A DNA stretch of 16,572 nucleotides, from the NCBI GenBank assembly GCA_031270385.1, contig JAISXS010000038.1:1-16572 (forward strand), in the 5' to 3' direction. The notes under the pieces are model-generated. The model searched no databases and was not told the origin of the DNA. It worked only from the letters and a program-made list of their open reading frames with translations. A program made the translations under genes and the position numbers. How positions within the stretch are numbered: the first letter of the stretch is position 1; each line of letters opens with the position of its first letter. Shown one piece after another: positions 6,491-13,097 of the stretch. This DNA is from Puniceicoccales bacterium (GTDB taxonomy: Bacteria > Verrucomicrobiota > Verrucomicrobiia > Opitutales > JAIRKQ01).

Positions 6491-7735
6491 CTACGGGAGA
6501 ATGTTCTCCATTAGACTTATCATTGGAAGAAACATGGCGACGACGACCGTTCCGACCACAACCGCGAGTAACAGAATTATCACAGGCTCGATCAGCGTTG
6601 TTAGGAAGGCCAGCCTGTTTTCTATTTTCTCGTTATAAATTTCCCCTATTTTCACGAACGATTGCGCCAAATTCCCCGACTGTTCGCCGGCAAAAATTAA
6701 CCCGAGGTCGGTTGCGGCGAGTAGCTTGTTGCTGGCGAAGCTGTCAGACAAACCCTCCCCGTGAGTTATTTTTTCCAAAATTTTTTCGAACGCCCTTCTA
6801 GATCTGGCAACACTCACGACTGCCACCGACAGTTTCATCGCATCCTGCAACGGAACCCCAAATGACATCAACATACCCGCCGTTCTAAAAAAACCATTCA
6901 AACTGACGTCCGTAACTAGGGTTCCAAAAACTGGAAGACGGCAACAAAAACCGACTATTCTGCGCCTGAATTCCTTTCTCCTAAGACAAATTCGAAAAAC
7001 TACCACCGAAAGCACAAAAAACATGAATATCGCTATGAAGTGATGGCTTAAAAAATTACACAAATCGATTACAAACTGCGTCAGCACCGGCAACCGTTTG
7101 CCATCTGGGTGCTGCGAAACAAACACTGCTTCGAATTTCGGCACGACGACCGTCATTAACAGAACCAAGGCGAACCCGGCGACAGTCAGGACTATCGCGG
7201 GGTATGCGAGCGATGATTTAATTTTCTTTTCGATCGCGGATACTTTTTTTCCGAACTCTGCGAGCTCGCTCAGAGCCACACCCGGGCGACCGATCTCCTC
7301 AGCCGCACGCACAGTTTTGACCTCTGTTTCGGAAAACACATGGGTACACATCATCCCCTCGGAAAGGGACATGCCCGATGAAATCTTTTCTTTAAGCTGA
7401 CAAATCGTACCGAGGGCGATTTTTTCACCCCTTGTGCCGGCGATCAACGCGGAAAGGCACCGCTCCATGGGCAATCCGGACATCAAAAGCATGGAAAGTT
7501 GTTCGAAAAAATCGTACTTCCAACTTTGTCGAATCCCGCTGCGGCGAAACAGCGTAGCGAAAAATTTCCCGGACTCCTTTTTGCATCCACTTTCGCAGGA
7601 TTGGAGGAGCTGCACACTCAAGCCATGGTGTTCGAGATTCTGTAACGCAGACGACTTGCCATCGGCATCGATTTCGCCGCGAACAACCTCGCCATTAGCA
7701 TTTTCCGCTAAAAACCTAAATCGCATGGATAACAT
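6491..7735 (-). CDS. gspF: Type II secretion/type IV pilus inner-membrane platform protein (GspF/PilC family)
   Basis: Inner-membrane platform that couples the GspE/PilB ATPase to pilin or pseudopilin assembly. The 414-residue frame is full length for the family. It has a short N-terminal region (MRFRFLAENANGEVVRGEID), then two T2SF domains at about 75-197 and 278-400. Each carries the family pattern: FFEQLSMLLMSGLPMERCL and FFRTAGMLMSFGVPLQDAM, with E-x-x-G-x-L/V-type turns (AAEEIGRPGVAL, AGEQSGNLAQSF). Membrane segments are at about 176-198, 232-250 and 380-403. Start: ATG 7735, or the in-frame ATG at 7726, which fits the family N-terminus better; neither has a clear Shine-Dalgarno. The gene is convergent with the operon carrying its likely partner gspE, 1.3 kb away. 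No pilin or secretin gene is visible here. Confidence 0.92.
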   Translation of the reverse strand: MLSMRFRFLAENANGEVVRGEIDADGKSSALQNLEHHGLSVQLLQSCESGCKKESGKFFATLFRRSGIRQSWKYDFFEQLSMLLMSGLPMERCLSALIAGTRGEKIALGTICQLKEKISSGMSLSEGMMCTHVFSETEVKTVRAAEEIGRPGVALSELAEFGKKVSAIEKKIKSSLAYPAIVLTVAGFALVLLMTVVVPKFEAVFVSQHPDGKRLPVLTQFVIDLCNFLSHHFIAIFMFFVLSVVVFRICLRRKEFRRRIVGFCCRLPVFGTLVTDVSLNGFFRTAGMLMSFGVPLQDAMKLSVAVVSVARSRRAFEKILEKITHGEGLSDSFASNKLLAATDLGLIFAGEQSGNLAQSFVKIGEIYNEKIENRLAFLTTLIEPVIILLLAVVVGTVVVAMFLPMISLMENILP

Positions 7736-8210
7736 TGTAAAAAGCAGCGACTACAAATAAATTCATTTCATGAAAAACACGCACCGCATTTTCGTTTTTT
7801 CCGTCGAATATCGTTTTCGACCGTGAAAGAAGGTTGGAGATCGGGACTGCTTGCTCGAATTAGAACAAATGGTGCGTACCCCGTGGCAGACTCTAGCCCC
7901 TATACCGCCGCTACAGACCCGAAACTCCGAAAGTTATTCAACGCAACACATCACTGCAACCATGGACCTCTGAAATGACCGACCTTCCAACACCCGACTA
8001 TCCATGGAGGATTGCGTAGTTCCCGCTGACCAATGCCCAAAAATACCGACCGCAATGCGCTATCCATGCGCAAAATCTTGGCTTCACCTGGAGGATGACC
8101 TGCCATCCTCATCCGCAAACCACGGCCGGCCGGTCGCAGAGGATTGCAGCCCCTATTCAGCCGCGCTCTTGGCCCACTCCGAAAGGCTCAAAGACACCTC
8201 GCAGCAACTC
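7736..8210. other. Intergenic stretch with diverged internal repeats; no convincing gene
   Basis: No recognised gene. It holds two diverged copies of a roughly 50 bp block: 7877-7932 and 8135-8187, both with AGCCCCTAT and ending CTCCGAAAG. Shorter repeated words (CTATCCATG near 7999 and 8060; GGATTGC near 8009 and 8141) and a small perfect hairpin at 8092-8109 are also present. A 51-codon open frame on the minus strand (8106-7951, starting MAGHPPGEAK) has no clear ribosome site and no family I recognise. It does not match tmRNA or RNase P RNA landmarks. It could be a structured RNA or a gene remnant. Confidence 0.4.
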
Positions 8211-8294
8211 TGGTGCTCAGGAGGGGATTCGAACCCCTACATCACTGATACTGCCGCCTGAAGACAGCGTGTCTACCAATTTCACCACCTGAGC
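8211..8294 (-). tRNA. tRNA-Leu (anticodon CAG)
   Basis: Read on the minus strand, the 84-base sequence starts GCTCAGGTGGTGAAATTGG and ends with the acceptor strand CTGAGC, discriminator A and an encoded CCA. The acceptor stem pairs GCTCAGG with CCTGAGC. The anticodon stem CTGTC/GGCAG encloses the loop TTCAGGC, giving anticodon CAG. The T arm is GGGG-TTCGAAT-CCCC. The long variable arm and the AAATTGGTAGACACG D-region are typical of bacterial tRNA-Leu. It lies 34 bases downstream of birA on the same strand, so read-through co-transcription is possible. Confidence 0.96.
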
Positions 8295-8328
8295 GTTCGC
8301 AGGCAAAACAAACACATACATACCACTG

Positions 8329-8976
8329 TCAAAGAACAAATTCGGAGCCCGCAACGTCGACTGCACAGAAATCTTTCGCCCCCGTCGAGACGAAATTTCC
8401 GCATTCAAGCTCCACAATCGATGAAACGATTTTTTCGATAATCGCCACCGACACCTCGCCAAAATCCAGCTTCCAACCGGCAAAATCCTGCATACAGGCT
8501 GCCTGGTACTCGGGACAAACGACTTCCGGCGAAACTAAAACGTTTATTCCAACTCCGAGAACTGCTCGCCGAATGTGATTTTTACATATCACAGTTTCCA
8601 TGAGCAATCCACCGACCTTCTTTCCGCAGACAAAAATGTCGTTCGGAACCTTTACGTACGCATCCAGCGAAAACCGCTCACGCATCCGTTCGCATATTTT
8701 CGACGCCACGTACCCAACCACGAGTTTCGGGTGCCTCCCCGCCTCTCCACGCATCCCCATCGCATACGAAACGTAGATGTTTCCGACCAAATCTCCAACC
8801 CACTTCCTTTTGATCCTTCCATAGGACGCGTATTGCGATTTTGCCAGGACAACAAACGGCGGGTTGCTTCCCAGTTTCATCATGTCCTTCGCAAGAACGT
8901 TCGTGCTACCAGTGCTGTCGACGAAAAACATCGGAACCGTGAACCCGTGTCTGCGAACTTTCTCGAACATTTTCAT
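8329..8976 (-). CDS. birA: Biotin--protein ligase-like protein (BirA catalytic domain only)
   Basis: A biotin protein ligase would activate biotin with ATP and attach it to the acetyl-CoA carboxylase carrier subunit. Landmarks in the 215-residue product are DSTGSTN (20-26), a glycine-poor form of the nucleotide loop YGRIKRKW (52-59), VGNIYVSYAM (64-73), VKVPNDIFVCGKKVGGLLME (108-127; usually KWPND) and AVLGVGINV (138-146). There is no N-terminal DNA-binding domain and little C-terminal domain, so it is the short group I type. The frame is open far upstream, but AGGAG eight bases before the ATG at 8976 decides the start. The upstream extension would run into the AT-rich origin region. The loop deviates from the usual GRGRxGRxW, so specificity (biotin versus lipoate-type substrate) is not certain. 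Confidence 0.82.
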   Translation of the reverse strand: MKMFEKVRRHGFTVPMFFVDSTGSTNVLAKDMMKLGSNPPFVVLAKSQYASYGRIKRKWVGDLVGNIYVSYAMGMRGEAGRHPKLVVGYVASKICERMRERFSLDAYVKVPNDIFVCGKKVGGLLMETVICKNHIRRAVLGVGINVLVSPEVVCPEYQAACMQDFAGWKLDFGEVSVAIIEKIVSSIVELECGNFVSTGAKDFCAVDVAGSEFVL

Positions 8977-9097
8977 CTCTGCGACTCCTCGGCCTTTGAC
9001 GGAAAATGATTTTGTCGGAAATGACAAGAGAAATTTTTCGATTATTTTCGAAGACGGCAAACGCGCCTTCCATTTTTCAGTGCTAATCTTCCACGTA

Positions 9098-9317
9098 CCC
9101 CCCCCTCCACGAATAATAATAATAATATATATATATAGTATTAGTAGTATGGTCTGTGAATAAGTCAATAACTCCTGGATTGCCGATAAACACAGGCCTA
9201 GAGGTTCGCTGATGCTGTGAATAACTCTGTGAATAATTTGTGAATAGATGTGAACAACAAAAGTTATTCACCGGTTATTCACGCCTTATTCACAGGTTAT
9301 TCACAGAGTTATTCACA
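9098..9317. other. oriC: Candidate replication origin (oriC): DnaA-box arrays plus AT-rich unwinding region
   Basis: Exact TTATTCACA boxes occur six times: minus orientation at 9155-9163, 9216-9224 and 9228-9236, and plus orientation at 9286-9294, 9297-9305 and 9309-9317. Near-exact boxes lie at 9239-9247, 9264-9272 and 9275-9283. Boxes 2-9 form two facing arrays with 11-12 base spacing, so the region is also an imperfect palindrome. To the left, a C7 tract and AAT/AT repeats (9111-9138) form an AT-rich stretch of the kind that unwinds. Chromosomal origins bind DnaA at TTATNCACA, and this density is far above chance. No dnaA, dnaN or mnmG gene is adjacent, so assignment rests on the boxes; a plasmid-type origin is less likely given the core genes around it. 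Confidence 0.85.
9111..9150. promoter_or_regulatory. AT-rich tract with DnaA-trio-like run beside the first DnaA box
   Basis: From the box at 9155-9163 read leftwards on the minus strand, the order is TTATTCACA, a short GACC spacer, then trinucleotides ATACTACTAATACTA, then pure AT and AAT repeats. This is the order of the basal unwinding system described for Bacillus subtilis (DnaA box, GC-richer spacer, DnaA-trio repeats 3'-GAT-5', AT-rich DNA). The match is by eye and the spacer is short. Confidence 0.55.
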
Positions 9318-9644
9318 TAATTTTAGCCAAAACGCGGATAAAAAATGCGAGTGAGTTGTCTCTCGATCCTAAATGTACTCATTTCATACAAATATAGCAT
9401 TTTTTATGGTAGATTTGCAAAAAAAATCTCATAGACATCGCCAAAACAGAACATAGTCATCCCACGAATTTTTGGAAAAAAATTTTTCGGACACATCGGC
9501 TAGTCGGATTAGTGGAGTCACATATTTTTTCATAGCATAGATTGCATACGATTCGGAGAAGCGAAAATTATGGTCGTAATTTTATAAAAATCTTAACGTA
9601 TTGCTCATTCTAACGGAACACCGATTATCAAAAAACACACTAGA
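9318..9644. other. AT-rich intergenic region right of the origin arrays
   Basis: No gene of any size is supported. It is AT-rich with several A/T runs, including a partly self-complementary stretch around 9466-9490. It probably belongs to the origin region and the upstream region of the disrupted gene at 9645. No promoter can be assigned with confidence. Confidence 0.4.
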
Positions 9645-9736
9645 ATGGTGTCGAATATAAAGAGCAAGGTGAACGACATGTTAAACGAAGTCAGCGAAAC
9701 AACCGGCAGGGCTCTTAATTCCGTCCACGCGTCAGT

Positions 9737-9840
9737 TATAGCTGTCACGCCCGACAGGGGCATCTTATCCGACGATACTTGGCGGGAAAATTTTTCTTTT
9801 TGCAAAGGGAAGTACGTCCTTTTCGAGTGAAACAGCTATA
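9737..9840. repeat. MITE-like element, 104 bp (type 1), inserted in a gene
   Basis: Starts TATAGCTGTCACGCCCGAC and ends GAGTGAAACAGCTATA, so the outermost 8 bases (TATAGCTG/CAGCTATA) are perfect inverted repeats. Removing it but leaving one TA keeps the surrounding frame, which defines the target as TA with a 2 bp duplication. Confidence 0.88.
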
Positions 9841-9945
9841 GAAGACAATCGCCGGAAGCAGCACAAGTAATTACTGGCGTTCTGGATGGAGTTTCTGAAT
9901 TTAACGAAGCTCACCAGCGTATGACCATTATCGCTGGTATCGGAC

Positions 9946-10051
9946 TATAGTTGTCTTATTTGAGAAAAGCATTTTGATATAACGATATTCAGCAGGAAAA
10001 TTCCCGTTTTTTGGAATAGAAAGTATGCTTTTCTCGGAGAAGACAACTATA
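9946..10051. repeat. MITE-like element, 106 bp (type 2), inserted in a gene
   Basis: The best-preserved type 2 copy. The left end TATAGTTGTCTTATTTGAG and right end CTCGGAGAAGACAACTATA form an inverted repeat of about 27 bases with few mismatches. The interior has AACGATATTCAGCAGG. Removal leaving one TA restores CTA GTC GTC in the broken gene at 9645. Confidence 0.88.
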
Positions 10052-10241
10052 GTCGTCGGTAGTGCCGTTAGCATCGTAACCGCATTAGCAGTTGCGCCAG
10101 CCCTATCAATTATTTCATTGGGCACAACTTCATTTTTAACTTTATTTTGTGTTTGTTTTTCAAAAAATTGAAAAGTGTATCAAGCGTGCTATTTCTGGCT
10201 AATCAGGGAACAGGGCAAGGATAGAATTGGGAATTGATTGA

Positions 10242-10345
10242 TATAGTTGTTTCGTCTGAAAGGGGCGTACTTTCCTTTATAAAAAGGAAGATTTTCTCGC
10301 CAAGTATCATTGGACAGAGTGCCCTTGTCAAGGGTGATAGTTATA
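10242..10345. repeat. MITE-like element, 104 bp (type 1, reverse)
   Basis: Begins TATAGTTGTTTCGTCTG and ends AGGGTGATAGTTATA, with the palindromic core TTCCTTTATAAAAAGGAAG. It touches the next element and shares one TA with it at 10344-10345. Confidence 0.85.
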
Positions 10346-10449
10346 TGGTCGTTTTGCCCGGGAGAAGTATGTTGGTTTTTCCGTAAAGACGAAAATTTCT
10401 CTGTCAAATATCGCTTGATAAGATGCTTTTTTCGAGTAAGATGACTATA
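10344..10449. repeat. MITE-like element, 106 bp (type 2)
   Basis: Starts TATGGTCGTTTTGCCCGG and ends CGAGTAAGATGACTATA. It resembles 10981-11082 (shared CCGTAAAGAC/CCATAAAGAC interior and AAATATCGCTTGA/AACATCGTTGA). Confidence 0.82.
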
Positions 10450-10481
10450 ATGGTGCTTCCAAAGTAGTTGAAGCGGTCGAT

Positions 10482-10584
10482 TATAATTGTCACACTCGAC
10501 AAGGGCATTCTATCCAACGATACTCGGCGAGGAAAAAATTTTTTTTATAAAAAAAGCGCGCCCTTCTCGGGCGAAACGGTTATA
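10482..10584. repeat. MITE-like element, 103 bp (type 1)
   Basis: Starts TATAATTGTCACACTCGAC and ends GGGCGAAACGGTTATA. It contains ATCCAACGATACTCGGCG and a T-rich ATAAAA core, matching the 9737 copy in the same orientation. Confidence 0.84.
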
Positions 10585-10650
10585 AAGGTATAAAGGGCTA
10601 GGCTCAGGACTCATGGGGGAGCTGATCAACGAAAATCTCGACCGAATTGT

Positions 10651-10790
10651 TATACGGTCGTCGCACTTGACAAAGGCATCCTGCACAACAATATAGTTGC
10701 TACACTCGACAAGGACATTCCATTGAACAATACTTAGCAGCAAAATTCCAATTTCTGCAAAAACATGCCCTTCTGAGCCGAAACAATTGC
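10651..10790. repeat. Nested pair: truncated MITE interrupted by a diverged type 1 copy
   Basis: A left part TATACGGTCGTCGCACTTG to CACAACAA (10651-10691) is cut by a second element starting TATAGTTGCTACACTCGAC at 10692. That element runs with many changes to GAGCCGAAACAATTG near 10790. The second element lacks a clean terminal TATA on its right, so it is older or truncated. Confidence 0.7.
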
Positions 10791-10854
10791 CGCGTGCCCA
10801 AAGGAATTCTACGGCGAATCCAGCATTGCCACGTTCCAGACAGTTTCGTACCTG

Positions 10855-10958
10855 TATAACTGTTTCATCTGAAAAGGGCATGTTTTTTTTATAAAAGGAG
10901 AATTTTCTTCGCCAAATATCGTCGAGTTAGGATACCCTTGTCGAGTGTGACAGCTATA
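10855..10958. repeat. MITE-like element, 104 bp (type 1, reverse)
   Basis: Starts TATAACTGTTTCATCTG and ends GAGTGTGACAGCTATA. The interior GCCAAATATCGTCGAG corresponds to the CGATATTTGG word of forward copies. Confidence 0.85.
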
Positions 10959-10980
10959 ACGATTTTTTGGCACGGCGCAC

Positions 10981-11082
10981 TATGGTCGTCTTACCCAAGA
11001 AGAGCATATTATTTTCCCATAAAGACTGGAATTTCCCGTCAAACATCGTTGAATGAAATGCTTTTTTGGGAAGATGACTATA
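10981..11082. repeat. MITE-like element, 102 bp (type 2)
   Basis: Starts TATGGTCGTCTTACCCAAG and ends GGGAAGATGACTATA; the ends are inverted repeats of about 20 bases with mismatches. Only five bases (CAACG) separate it from the next element. Confidence 0.84.
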
Positions 11083-11087
11083 CAACG

Positions 11088-11191
11088 TATAGTTGTTTCG
11101 ACTGAAAAGGGCGTGCTTTTCTTTATAAAAAGGAGAACTCCCCCACCAAATATCGTTGGATAAGATGCCTTTGCTGAGTGTGACGGCTATA
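11088..11191. repeat. MITE-like element, 104 bp (type 1, reverse)
   Basis: Starts TATAGTTGTTTCGACTG and ends GAGTGTGACGGCTATA. It is the closest match, in reverse, to the copy at 2028-2131 nine kilobases away, showing the family is dispersed and recently active. Confidence 0.87.
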
Positions 11192-11291
11192 AGTAATGAA
11201 AATTGGCTCGATTCCGGGTTATTGTTTGTGGATACCAAAACATGACATCTTTAGAGAAAGAGGGTGAAGATTCGGCAATCGTCTCCCTGGT

Positions 11292-11345
11292 TATAGTTAT
11301 CTTCCTCGAAAAAAGCATTTTACTCGACGACATTTGGCGGGAAGC
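11292..11345. repeat. Truncated MITE-like element forming the 3' end of a small gene
   Basis: Starts TATAGTTATCTTCCTCGA and continues through CATTTGGCGGGAAGC, then similarity stops. Read on the minus strand it supplies the last codons (PPNVVE) and TAA of the frame at 11320-11610. Confidence 0.7.
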
Positions 11346-11610
11346 TGGGCGGGCTACGAAATTCACGTCTCTTTTCTCGCCTAGCCGAACTCAGTTGTTT
11401 GTCCATTGCAGTTATTCTGTCTCTGTCCGATAATTGTGTAGCTGGCGGCGGCGTTACTGCCTGTGAAACGACTAAACACCCATTTGCATTATCATTTACA
11501 TCAGAACTCAACAGACGGTTCCCGCATGAACCCACCGCGTCGCCGCTACTCTGATAACCATCGACTTGAATTTTTTGCGTGCTAATCACGCTCATTTCTG
11601 TGCGCTCCAT
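11320..11610 (-). CDS. Hypothetical small low-complexity protein downstream of enolase
   Basis: A 96-codon frame starting at ATG 11610, with a good Shine-Dalgarno (AAGGGAG, six bases before the ATG), 51 bases after the enolase stop on the same strand, so it is probably co-transcribed. The product is rich in Ser, Asp, Asn and Gln, then has a basic stretch (SSARREKRREFRS). No signal peptide, membrane segment or known motif is visible. The last eight or so residues and the stop codon come from a truncated repeat element (11292-11345), so the original C-terminus has probably been lost. It may be the N-terminal part of a former larger, effector-like protein; I do not recognise the family. Confidence 0.5.
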   Translation of the reverse strand: MERTEMSVISTQKIQVDGYQSSGDAVGSCGNRLLSSDVNDNANGCLVVSQAVTPPPATQLSDRDRITAMDKQLSSARREKRREFRSPPSFPPNVVE

Positions 11611-11661
11611 TCCATACTCCCTTTCTAATATTAAATTAGATTTGCTCTAAGTCTTTCAACG

Positions 11662-13002
11662 TTAATTTGGCCTGAACGACATAATCTGTCCTGCGTAAAC
11701 TGCGGTTTTACAAAGCAATTCTTCTATGCGCATGAGCTGATTATATTTGCAAATCCTGTCCGTTCGACTCATTGATCCGGCCTTTATTTGCCCTGCGTTC
11801 GTGGCAACGGCAATATCTGCAATTGTCGTGTCCTCTGTTTCCCCGGAACGATGCGACACGATCGACCTAAAAGCCGCAGTTTTCGCCATTTCTAGCGTAT
11901 CCAGGGTTTCAGTAAGCGTTCCGATTTGGTTGACCTTCACGAGTATCGCGTTTGCAGATTTTTCGGCAATTCCCCTTGCTAGGTATCTTCGGTTGGTAAC
12001 AAACAGATCATCCCCGACTATCTGAATTCTTTCACCAAGCCGTTGGGTAAGTTTCGCCCAGCCATCCCAGTCGTTTTGCGACAACCCGTCCTCAATTGAT
12101 ACTATCGGAAACTTGTCGACCAACTTTTCGTAAAACTCTATCATTTGGTCGGAAGAACGTTCGGAGCCATCGGATTTGCTAAACACGTACGTCCCAAACT
12201 CTTCATTGTAAAATTCCGATGCCGCCGCGTCAATCGCTATGGATATGTCGCTCCCTGGTTCGTAGCCGGCCATTTCGATGGCGCCCATCACGATCTCAAG
12301 CGCATGTTCGTTCGACTTAACATTAGGGGCAAACCCACCTTCGTCGCCGACAGCAGACGATAGTCCGATGCTTTTTAAAATCTCTTTCAGCGCATGGAAC
12401 GTTTCGGCACCCATGCGTATTGCCTCACGAATCGTTGGTGCATTGTGCGGCACTATCATGAATTCTTGGAGATCAACCGGGGCGTCAGAATGCACGCCAC
12501 CATTGATGACATTTATCATCGGAACTGGCAACACCCTAGCGTTGACTCCGCCGAGATACCTGAAGAGCGGCGTCCCTCTACTGAGTGCAACGGCCTTGGC
12601 GGCTGCCATCGACACGCCCAGAATCGCATTGGCCCCCAATTTTGACTTGTTTTCCGTACCATCGAGCGCTACGAGAGCCGCATCCAACGCTACCTGATCG
12701 GCCGCGTCTAACCCAACTATACCTTCCCCGATGGCCGTGTTTACATTATCCACGGCGGTAAGTACACCCTTGCCACAAAACCGCCTGCCGACGTCAATCC
12801 CATCAGGCGGCTCTGGATTTCCCATTGCACCGTCACGCAGTTCTATCGCCTCCCTCTCCCCGGTGCTTGCACCGGACGGCACAGCCGCACGGCCAACCAC
12901 ACCGCAGTCAAGCAAAACATCAACCTCCACCGTTGGATTCCCACGGGAGTCTATTATTTCTCGTGCAATGATACTACTAATCGTCGTCGTCGTCCAAACC
13001 AT
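11662..13002 (-). CDS. eno: Enolase (phosphopyruvate hydratase)
   Basis: Interconverts 2-phosphoglycerate and phosphoenolpyruvate in glycolysis; cytoplasmic, Mg-dependent. The 446-residue product is full length. Landmarks: REIIDSRGNPTVEVDV (14-29), the mobile loop SGASTGEREAIELRD (43-57), NGGVHSDAPVDLQEFMIVP (167-185), GDEGGFAP (219-226), Mg ligands Asp258 (IAIDAAASEF), Glu304 (SIEDGL) and Asp331 (VGDDLF), catalytic Lys356 in LVKVNQIGTLTET, and the signature SHRSGETEDTTIAD (383-396). The loop after His171 (SDAP) differs from the common ADNN form. The ATG at 13002 gives a normal N-terminus, though no strong Shine-Dalgarno precedes it. It follows the coiled-coil gene by 95 bases on the same strand. 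Confidence 0.97.
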   Translation of the reverse strand: MVWTTTTISSIIAREIIDSRGNPTVEVDVLLDCGVVGRAAVPSGASTGEREAIELRDGAMGNPEPPDGIDVGRRFCGKGVLTAVDNVNTAIGEGIVGLDAADQVALDAALVALDGTENKSKLGANAILGVSMAAAKAVALSRGTPLFRYLGGVNARVLPVPMINVINGGVHSDAPVDLQEFMIVPHNAPTIREAIRMGAETFHALKEILKSIGLSSAVGDEGGFAPNVKSNEHALEIVMGAIEMAGYEPGSDISIAIDAAASEFYNEEFGTYVFSKSDGSERSSDQMIEFYEKLVDKFPIVSIEDGLSQNDWDGWAKLTQRLGERIQIVGDDLFVTNRRYLARGIAEKSANAILVKVNQIGTLTETLDTLEMAKTAAFRSIVSHRSGETEDTTIADIAVATNAGQIKAGSMSRTDRICKYNQLMRIEELLCKTAVYAGQIMSFRPN

Positions 13003-13097
13003 AGGGGACAGGACTGTGATCCTTTTACTGTCGCACGCAAGCTATTTTTATCTTTCCTCCACAAGACGCAAACACACAAACCAACTTGCACCCATTA

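Larger units (their letters stand above)
9645..10171 (+). pseudogene. Small membrane-type protein gene broken by two MITE insertions
   Basis: The frame starts at ATG 9645 (MVSNIKSKVNDMLNEVSE...) and runs into a repeat element at 9737-9840, inside which it stops. Taking out that element and the one at 9946-10051 while leaving one TA at each site gives one uninterrupted frame of 106 residues ending at TGA 10169-10171. The pieces join as ...NSVHASV + RRQSPEAAQVITGVLDGVSE... + ...MTIIAGIGL + VVGSAVSIVTALAVAPALSI.... The product has an amphipathic N-terminal half and a long hydrophobic C-terminal half (about residues 59-102, one or two membrane helices). I do not recognise a family. The reading-frame restoration is seen directly; loss of function is the inference. 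Confidence 0.75.
10172..11291. other. Remnant DNA between clustered MITE-like elements
   Basis: Apart from the repeat copies listed separately, only short pieces of non-repeat DNA remain: 10172-10241, 10450-10481, 10585-10650, 10791-10854, 10959-10980, 11083-11087 and 11192-11291. Some read as if coding, for example 10585-10650 on the plus strand (KGLGSGLMGELINENLDR) and 10791-10854 (KEFYGESSIATFQTVSYL). Joining them across the repeats with one TA each does not give one clean frame, so I call no gene. Confidence 0.45.

Noticed and set aside
7850..8210. tmRNA or RNase P RNA
   Set aside because: None of the conserved landmarks (tmRNA ends and tag frame, or the RNase P GAGGAAAGTC and related cores) is present on either strand.
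8977..9168. N-terminal extension of BirA into the AT-rich region
   Set aside because: It would translate the AT repeat into a run of Ile/Tyr, and AGGAG with correct spacing marks the ATG at 8976.
9737..11191. CRISPR array or phage att-like repeats
   Set aside because: The units are 102-106 bp, occur in both orientations, vary in spacing from 0 to over 60 bases and have terminal inverted repeats with TA flanks. There are no short identical repeats with regular spacers and no cas genes.
10510..11238. Frames at 10510-10881 and 10954-11238 on the minus strand
   Set aside because: They consist largely of repeat-element sequence and have no ribosome site or independent conservation.
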